A DNA stretch of 64,000 nucleotides. Source: Magnolia sinica (Eukaryota; Streptophyta; Magnoliopsida; Magnoliales; Magnoliaceae). The stretch lies in contig NC_080584.1 in the NCBI RefSeq assembly GCF_029962835.1, positions 83,108,862 to 83,172,861 on the forward strand, given 5' to 3'. Under the pieces are notes generated by a model. The model ran no database searches and had not been told where the DNA came from. It was given only the letters and a program-made list of their open reading frames with translations. The position numbers and the translations under genes were made by a program. This document shows, piece after piece, positions 57,245 to 64,000 of the stretch. How positions within the stretch are numbered: the first letter of the stretch is position 1; every line of letters begins with the position of its first letter.

Positions 57245-60200
57245 ATGTCTACTGCCTTTCAAATCTCCATCCACTTCTCTGTTCTCAACACCATCTCTGA
57301 TGACCCCACCAAGAGAAAATCCTTTTTTGGGCTAAAATCCCAGCAACCCATCAACGGTTTCTCTCCCCCAAGAATCAAGTTGAAAGCTTTGGGAGGAAGA
57401 TGCTCTTTATGGAGGGAGAGCATTGAGAAAGATGGGTTTTTGATGGGGAAGGAGAAAAATCAGAAGAGGGTGGTTTTGGTTAGAGTAAACCGAGGGTTTG
57501 GATTTGGTGGTGGTGGTGGTGGTGGTGGTGGGAGAGATAACAGCAACACTGCAAGGGTGTTGGGGAATCTTGCTTTGGCTATTGGGCTTACCTATCTTTC
57601 AATGACAGGGCAGCTTGGTTGGGTTTTGGATGCAATTGTTTCTATTTGGGTAAGCTTTTCTATAGGGAAATGATATGTACACCCCCTTGTTTTTTTTTTT
57701 TTTTTTATAATGTACAGGTCCCTTTTTTTTTTCTATCTTTTGGTATGATGGTATCGGATAGATTTGCCTTTTGTGCTCTAATTATACCAAAACTAGAAGA
57801 AAGGGTTATTTGCATATAAAGAGAGGGTATCACTATCAGTTCCCATTTTAATGTATCTGGTTTTTTTTTTTGGTTGGCTGTTTGGATGTACGATCGAATA
57901 GAATTGCAATTTATTAGTCTAATGAAGAGGCACTGACCAAATTGTGATTACCGTTGCTAGTATCCACGTTGAGGCACTGAGATTCAAATTGCAATTACAT
58001 TCTTTCAAGTTGGACTTGAAAGGAGTGCATCTGCAATTTGAGGACTGCTTCCTCTTTATCAATACCAGGAAATGTCAGTAGTTCTGTCACTTCCCCTTGA
58101 TTGGACTGAATGCCAACAATTCAATTTCATGTGCATCCAAATGCACTGTTATAGATTTGATAGATATTTCTTGTTGTAATTCATATAGTGGATATGAAAT
58201 TCTTCTTCTTTTAATTTGTGTTTCTTCATGTATTGCAATACATGATTTGGATACACCTTTTCCTGCACATACAACAGATTTTCTTCTTCAAGTTCTTATT
58301 CTGCATATATATGTACACCTCTTTTTCTATATGTTTTGTAATGCGTTCTTTACAGGAAATTGATGTTTGCACCCACCCTTATGGATATCTTTTCGCCCCA
58401 TCCATTCTACTTTTCGGAATAAAACAGCACAACTTTATACAAATGTAGTACCAAGAGTAGAGATCATGTAGTAGTAAGGGTGCATGCAAATAGTAGCTAC
58501 TACTTCTTATAGTCATTGCTCTTGATTTGCTGCTATTTATGCTTGTTCCAGTCAAATTCCCAGCCTTTTTGAAAAACCAAATCCAGGGTTTTTTGTTTCA
58601 GTGATAAATGCTTGAGTTTGTGCATGTATCTGGATAAAGTTGCATACCTCTCCTTTATTATTATTTTTTGTGTGATTCGTATACCATGTACATGACTATA
58701 TCTCATGGTTGTTTGATTCATTAAACTCTTGAATTTGATGTGAATTTTATTATACGTTGGTATCCAAGCTTGCCTGATTACTTACATGTTGTATGCAAAC
58801 AGCTTCTTGCAGTGCTTCTACCAATTGCAGGGTTGGGTGCTTTCTTGTGGTTTGCAGGACGAGATATTGTTCAAGGAAGTGTAAGGACTCTTTTGTCCTT
58901 TCTTTTTTTTTTTTTTTACTTTGTCTTTTCTTTTTCTTGTAAGGACTCGTTTTGTTGTTGTTCTCTCCAAGCACTTCAAGGATGCTCAATGCATGTGATT
59001 AAGATCCATGAATTATTCTAATTTATACTTTATTTTATTTTATTATTACATTTATTTCAGCCAACCATAGAATTGCAGTTCACCCTTTAAAGTACGGTTT
59101 GGTGCACATGATTTCTATGCCTTCCTTTCCTTTATATGACCACTTTATGTACCTCTCTCAATGTATCATACTTGCTGCACTGCTAAAAGGTGTTAGATCA
59201 TGCATATACATATATGACATGGATATGTTTTCTAGATTTACATGCGTTAATGTGTTTCTCCTAAGAGAGGGCAGATTTGAAAAAAATACCCCTAAAAAAT
59301 CATCGAGAACATTCAAATTTTAATGATTTCTTAAGTAAAATATATGGACGCTTGTGTATATCCATCTACATGAGGATGCATGGTGACTAAACACTTCCCA
59401 TCTTAAGGACTCTCTAATTAATGGAACCTAAACAACCATCATCAAGATTACAGGACCTGCACTGTTAGTTCAGTATCCGTTTGGGTCCATAATAACTTAC
59501 AACTTTGTAAATTATCACTTCTTTTGCTTTATCTGGTCATGCTTCATTCACAATTCACAACTAACATTTTTGAAGGTTCTATTGATTTCTAGTAAATGGT
59601 ATTAGTAGTGGTTCTTTTGGAACTTGGGAGTTTCATGTAGATGTCATATGGACAATTACATGTTTAAGTTGTAAGCATATGTGCTCATACCTCAGACATT
59701 TACCTATTGTATGGTATGTTAGCGATGGTAGCACTTAGTTTCATCCTCGTGATCATCATAGATTGATTGATTAGTTTTCTTTACTCTCTATGGTGTATGT
59801 GCAGTGTCCGAACTGTGGAAACGATTTCCAGATTTTCAAGTAAGTTGTTTAATAGCTGAATTCCTTTATGATGCAAAACTAGATTTCAATGCCGTCTCTT
59901 CTTTCTAACATGAACACTAGGGACTGGTTATTTTGGCCAAAATCTTGCAACAGTGTCCATGTTTTCTTTCATCCTCATCCTCCGAGGATTGCAGTGTCGT
60001 ACATATGTAGCCACTTTTTTTGGATAAAACATTAATTTTTCTTCAAAGCGATGGAAATTTCTAGAGCTTTGCTAAGCCCAGACGCATGTACAAGTTAGTT
60101 AATGCACACATCACCACATATGCCAGTGTAGCAGACAGGTGAAATATCCAAGCCATCCATCAGGTGGACCTCACTTTGTAGATCTTACTGCCCGAAGATA

Positions 60201-63200
60201 AAGGTGGTCCACTCAGTAGGTGTGCCAGTGATATCAGAAACAGTGTTTTAAATAGCGTTAGCGTGTTGCGTAGCATTCAACCCTTTGTAGGGTGTAGCAT
60301 AAGCTACATGATACTTCTATTTTTTAAATTTAAATATATAAAAAAAATATGATAAATAATAAGAAAAAAGCAAAAAATATAAAAATATGTAAAAGATGAT
60401 TCATTTTTCAAGTATAAGCATATTCTAGTAAGTTATTAATTATCATTTATCAAAAGCCAATCCACATATAAAGTCATAAACCAAATCAAATAATTATCAC
60501 ATCAACAACTTTCTAAGCAAACTACTTTAATTTTTTCGAATCAAACCACTTTAATTAATAATGTCTAATTGAAACCACAAGTCACAACTCACAAGTATGA
60601 AAACAAATAAAAATCCCACAGGTCAAGAGCATTAAGTACGATACAGATGTCATTTATACAAAGAGGGGTTTTCAAAAAACCCCTTTCGAAACCTCTTTTT
60701 TTTTTTTTTTTTTAAAGTTTAGTTTTAAAGGTTTTTTGCGTGTGAGTTCTACACCAACTTTAACAAAGGATCACCACAATTTAAAGTGAAATAAACAAAG
60801 AAAGGTTTGTTTTTAACTTTACATTTTAAGTTTTTTATTTTTATTTTTATTTTATATAATATGAGTTCTACACTATTTTTAACAAAAAAATGTTATCATC
60901 ATTCTTAGAATAAAAAAAAACATTGCAGCATACGTTGCAAACATCACCACATTTTAATGCACAACCCCTGTAGCATACACTACAGGGGATTTATGTTATT
61001 TAGTTACGCTACGTAGCACTATGGCTACACTACGCTACGAGCGCTATTTGAAACACTGATCAGAAATAAGCTGAAAGGGTTGAAAACTTTGGCCAATTTT
61101 TTTGCAACCTTACATTTGTTAGGTTGATTTTGGCCCACCTGACTAGTGGACCAACTTGATTCTTGGGATGGGGAATCTACATAAGGCTACCTTTTTGATG
61201 GATGGGTTGGATATTGCACTTGTCCGCTACTCTAGCATATGCAGTGGTGTGTGCATTAGCCAACTTGTACATGCATGTGGGCTTAGCAAAGCTCAAAATT
61301 TTAATATTTCTTCTATCAATAGCTATAGTCTATTGAGATCTTCTAGCTCCACATGCACTACACGTGCATGTGTGCAAGACATCAAGCTGTGTATCAGGTG
61401 TGACCCTCCATGTAGATGTACTGGCGCAAAATCGGGTTGGTCAAACATCAGTTATGCAACAGATGTACAAGAAAAGGACAGTCAAGCCCCTTTAAATCGT
61501 CAGTTGTTTTCATAAACATGTGTGGCAACTTGATGGTTGACCAGCCTTATTTTTGGGCCAGGTCATCTATGCAGCAGGTCCCACTTGATGCATGGCAACT
61601 GCCTTAGACATGCCATATTTGGACATGTGGCCATGTGTAAAGTGTTTGTGGGGCTAGGAAACCTCCAATATCTATATATGCGGTACTATTTATATGGTGT
61701 ATAGTATGCTTTATGAACTAATATTCATATAATAACGTGTATTTCAGTGTTATCAATTAACTGTATGGATCTATGGGCATGCCAGTTTGCCAGGGTCACC
61801 GTATTTGACAACTCACCTCATGTCTACTTTTGAGAACAGTACATGTGTCAATCTCTAAGTTACATGTCTCATATGCATGGTTTTTTTCCCCCTTCTAAAA
61901 TTTTGACCTAACCACATGTTGCAGATCTTCTTTAAAGGATGGAGTGCAGTTCTGCCCATTTTGTACTCAACCTTTCTCAGGTTACCACTAATCTCAACTC
62001 AGAAAAAAAATGTTTTGTTTGTGTTTCGGGATGCCTGTCTCCGTTCTGCTTCTTCTCTTCAGTTCTCTTTCTTCTTTTTTATTTTCTCATATTTACTACA
62101 ATTGGTAATAGAAAGTTGTAATCCCATAGACAGACCTACATGCAAGTGAATGTCTCCTGTGTCACATCCAACCTACTCATCATGATCAGTAAAACCTCAC
62201 TGTGTGACCTTGCCCCAAAATCAGGCATGCCACTCGTCAGGTGGCCCCAAGTTTATAAAAGAAATGGACTGTAAAAGGACCCATGGTCCATAGTCAAAGT
62301 ACAGTTGTGGGCTAGCTGATGGTTGAACCTGCCTATTTTTTGGTCAGGGCATCTATATGGTAGCACCTACCTGAGCTGCTTGGATGTCATGCATATTGGT
62401 TCCTGCACCTATGTGTAGTCATGATGGGAGGTGCATGTGGTAGTAGGAAACCTAATCTGATTGGTGGAAGCTCAAGGTTTGTGAGTGCAATGCGTTTATT
62501 GGGTTTACAAATGAACAGCCATAGACTAATGTGATATGAGAATTGTGGTGGGCCATGGTTGCCAGATTGCATTGCTGAACATTGGTGGATGTGTTCCCTG
62601 ATCGTTGGCACCTAGGTGGCACCCAAGACTAAAAACAGTACGGAAATGAGGTGATAGTATGGAGAGATTGCTTAGTTAGTAGTAGTACTAGTAGAAATGT
62701 AATGTGTCATCATTAAGAATCTCTTAATTATCTTAGGAATCTGAGCTTGTGTTTGGTTCGAGCTGCGAGAAAAATAATTAGAGATTTTTGGGATTTCTGT
62801 TGTTAGTAGAATTTCCAAAATGCATGAATCTTTACTTGTGTGGATGTAAAAAGCTCCTTTCCAATAGTATGCAACCGAGCTCCAATTCTTGCTTTTTGGA
62901 AATTTTAAGAGAAGAAATTTCAAAATCACAAATTATTATGTAGCCCAAGCAATTTGTTGATTGGAGAACAGTGTACAAGTTTATGCATGTGGGCTTAGGC
63001 TCTCTTGTTGGGAAAAGATTTATCGGGCATTCCAAGTACTGTTTGAAGGCTAACTTGTTTAAATATCTACCATGTCCCCAAGTTCTAAGTTGATCTGATT
63101 GAATTCCAGTTCAGGACGACAAATTTGTTAGAGAATCTGCTAAGTTTTCTTCCGAGCCGTCTCCGACGTTTGGACAGGCCTTTAATGGTTTTTCACGCCG

Positions 63201-63211
63201 CACTGAGAAAG
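57245..63211 (+). CDS. chloroplast two-helix membrane protein with zinc ribbon, 3' end beyond window
   Basis: Five exons join in frame: 57245-57649, 58803-58880, 59805-59839, 61925-61980 and 63110-63211, all GT..AG. The start is the ATG at 57245 (context GCCATGTCT); the frame before it has no Met. Residues 1 to about 75 look like a transit peptide (Ser/Thr-rich, few acidic residues). A run of nine Gly follows at about 88-97, then a hydrophobic stretch NLALAIGLTYLSMTGQLGWV and, in exon 2, LLAVLLPIAGLGAFLWFAG, two likely membrane spans. Exons 3 and 4 supply a zinc ribbon of two pairs, CPNCG and CPFC, about 19 residues apart. Exon 5 gives DDKFVRESAKFSSEPSPTF and a basic end. A donor (AAAG|GTATCT) at 63211 predicts a further exon past 64000; if unspliced, translation would stop about 20 codons later. 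I recall uncharacterised plastid proteins with this plan but cannot name the family or function. Confidence 0.85.
57508..57532. repeat. (GGT)n coding microsatellite
   Basis: A run of GGT codons encodes nine glycines in exon 1 of the chloroplast protein gene, between the transit peptide and the first membrane span. Length is likely to vary without breaking the frame. Confidence 0.85.
60241..61058. mobile_element. non-autonomous hAT element with 8-bp duplication
   Basis: A perfect target duplication ATCAGAAA stands at 60233-60240 and 61059-61066. The ends CAGTGTTTTAAATAGCG and, read in reverse, CAGTGTTTCAAATAGCG are inverted repeats typical of hAT. Subterminal GTAGC / GCTAC repeats (GTAGCATAAGCTAC, ACTACGCTACGAGCGC) fill both sides and the middle is AT-rich, without transposase. 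It lies in intron 3 of the chloroplast protein gene. Confidence 0.9.
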
Positions 63212-63559
63212 GTATCTCCAGCATGGTTGGTTGTTCGAATTGTCTTTATGTTAGCTATTTATATCACTAGCTTTTTCCACAGCAGCAAAGATCTCAAAAT
63301 AATTCACATTATATTTGCAAGCAAATTTTAAAAGACATCATCCAAGGGGTCGTTTGGATTCAAGCAAAGTTGTGTCGGGACGAGCTGTTTTAGGACAGAT
63401 GGCTAGCCCATAGTTTCCATTTATGCACAGGAACTGCGCAGAAACCTAGGAAAATAAAGACAATGTGTCCCTAACATATGACCGTTAGCAAGGATTGCTT
63501 CCTTGACTTTGCTAAAATAATAATAGTAAAGGTGGAATAACTTGTTTGGTGCATGTGAG

Positions 63560-63725
63560 GAAGACAATGTTCCGTGCACATGCCGAATGTGTCCCATGCG
63601 ACCGTCCAAGTTCAAGCGCCCCATGTGCACATGTGCGACCATCAATCTTCAAGTGCCCAACATGTGGCACATGTGTCAATGTGCACATGCACTATAAATG
63701 TTGCATATGTGACCATTGACGTTAA
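63560..63725. repeat. third block of the CCACATGTGCCA-type array
   Basis: CCCCATGTGCACATGTGCGACC, CAACATGTGGCACATGTGTC and similar units continue the style of the arrays at 51000 and 52040, about 11 kb away. Confidence 0.55.
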
Positions 63726-64000
63726 GCTCTCCAACAGAATAACTAGTCCCGATAGCATGACTTGGATAACTTTTGCTAACACAACTAGTCCTGACAGCCT
63801 GTGCCGACTCAACTTGGCTTGCATCAAAACAGCCCTAAGTCCATCTGGTTTGCCATATGGTTTGGGTAGCCTTGCTAAGCCAACATGTATTGTAAGGTAG
63901 CTCATGTACCTGCCACCAAACAAGCCATCAAGGCACTTGGGTATGCATCCGAACTGTCCACCAGGCAAGTCCCATTGTATAGATGCACTAGCTTGAAAAG

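Noticed and set aside
61156-61515. 119-codon frame in the intron of the chloroplast protein gene
   Set aside because: No domain, and it overlaps miniature-element-like phrases (GGCCCACCTGACTAGTGGACC).

Overview
This window is nuclear DNA of a flowering plant. It has long introns with GT..AG borders, a mitochondrial and a chloroplast-targeted gene of plant type, Copia elements, plant L1 and SINE remains, and CACTA, hAT and Mutator-like miniature elements. Short repeats of the type 'GTGGGGCCCACCATGATG' recur everywhere; this reminds me of magnoliid genomes (Magnoliaceae or Lauraceae), but that is an impression, not a proof.

Only three host genes are well supported. (1) An F-box/LRR/FBD gene on the minus strand (11783 to 9612), three exons, with a 24-bp duplication inside the F-box and no clean start codon. 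(2) A 101-residue mitochondrial inner-membrane protein on the plus strand (43091 to 53109), four exons joined in consistent phase, best matching my memory of the plant complex I ESSS-type subunit. (3) A chloroplast-targeted two-helix membrane protein with a zinc ribbon on the plus strand (57245 to beyond 63211), five exons visible, running out of the window. A lone exon of an EDR2-like (DUF1336) protein at 2281-2382 is probably a gene fragment.

Layout. 1-5325: a partial LTR, the EDR2-like exon, simple repeats and a repeat block called R1 here. 5383-9320: a CACTA end, a minisatellite, and a 1-kb degenerate satellite. 9612-11783: the F-box gene. 12127-18837: a dense nest of miniature elements, including a CACTA end inside another inverted-repeat element. 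18841-31028: two copies of a repeat block (R2/R3) and a second copy of R1 that is split cleanly by a 7-kb Copia element with a 5-bp target duplication. 31040-38461: a degraded Copia fragment, a miniature element, and a second Copia element on the minus strand with a clear initiator-tRNA primer site. 38482-42513: intergenic sequence with a solo LTR and two miniature elements. 43091-53109: gene 2, whose second intron holds a SINE, a hAT-type element with a perfect 8-bp duplication and a 5'-truncated L1, and whose third intron holds two kinds of tandem array. 53110-57244: more miniature elements and a 37-bp-type tandem array. 57245 to the end: gene 3, with another hAT-type element with a perfect 8-bp duplication in an intron.

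The genes do not form a pathway together. The interest lies in how the transposable elements nest and in several tandem arrays that seem to have grown out of transposon ends. I did not find a convincing new biological system.
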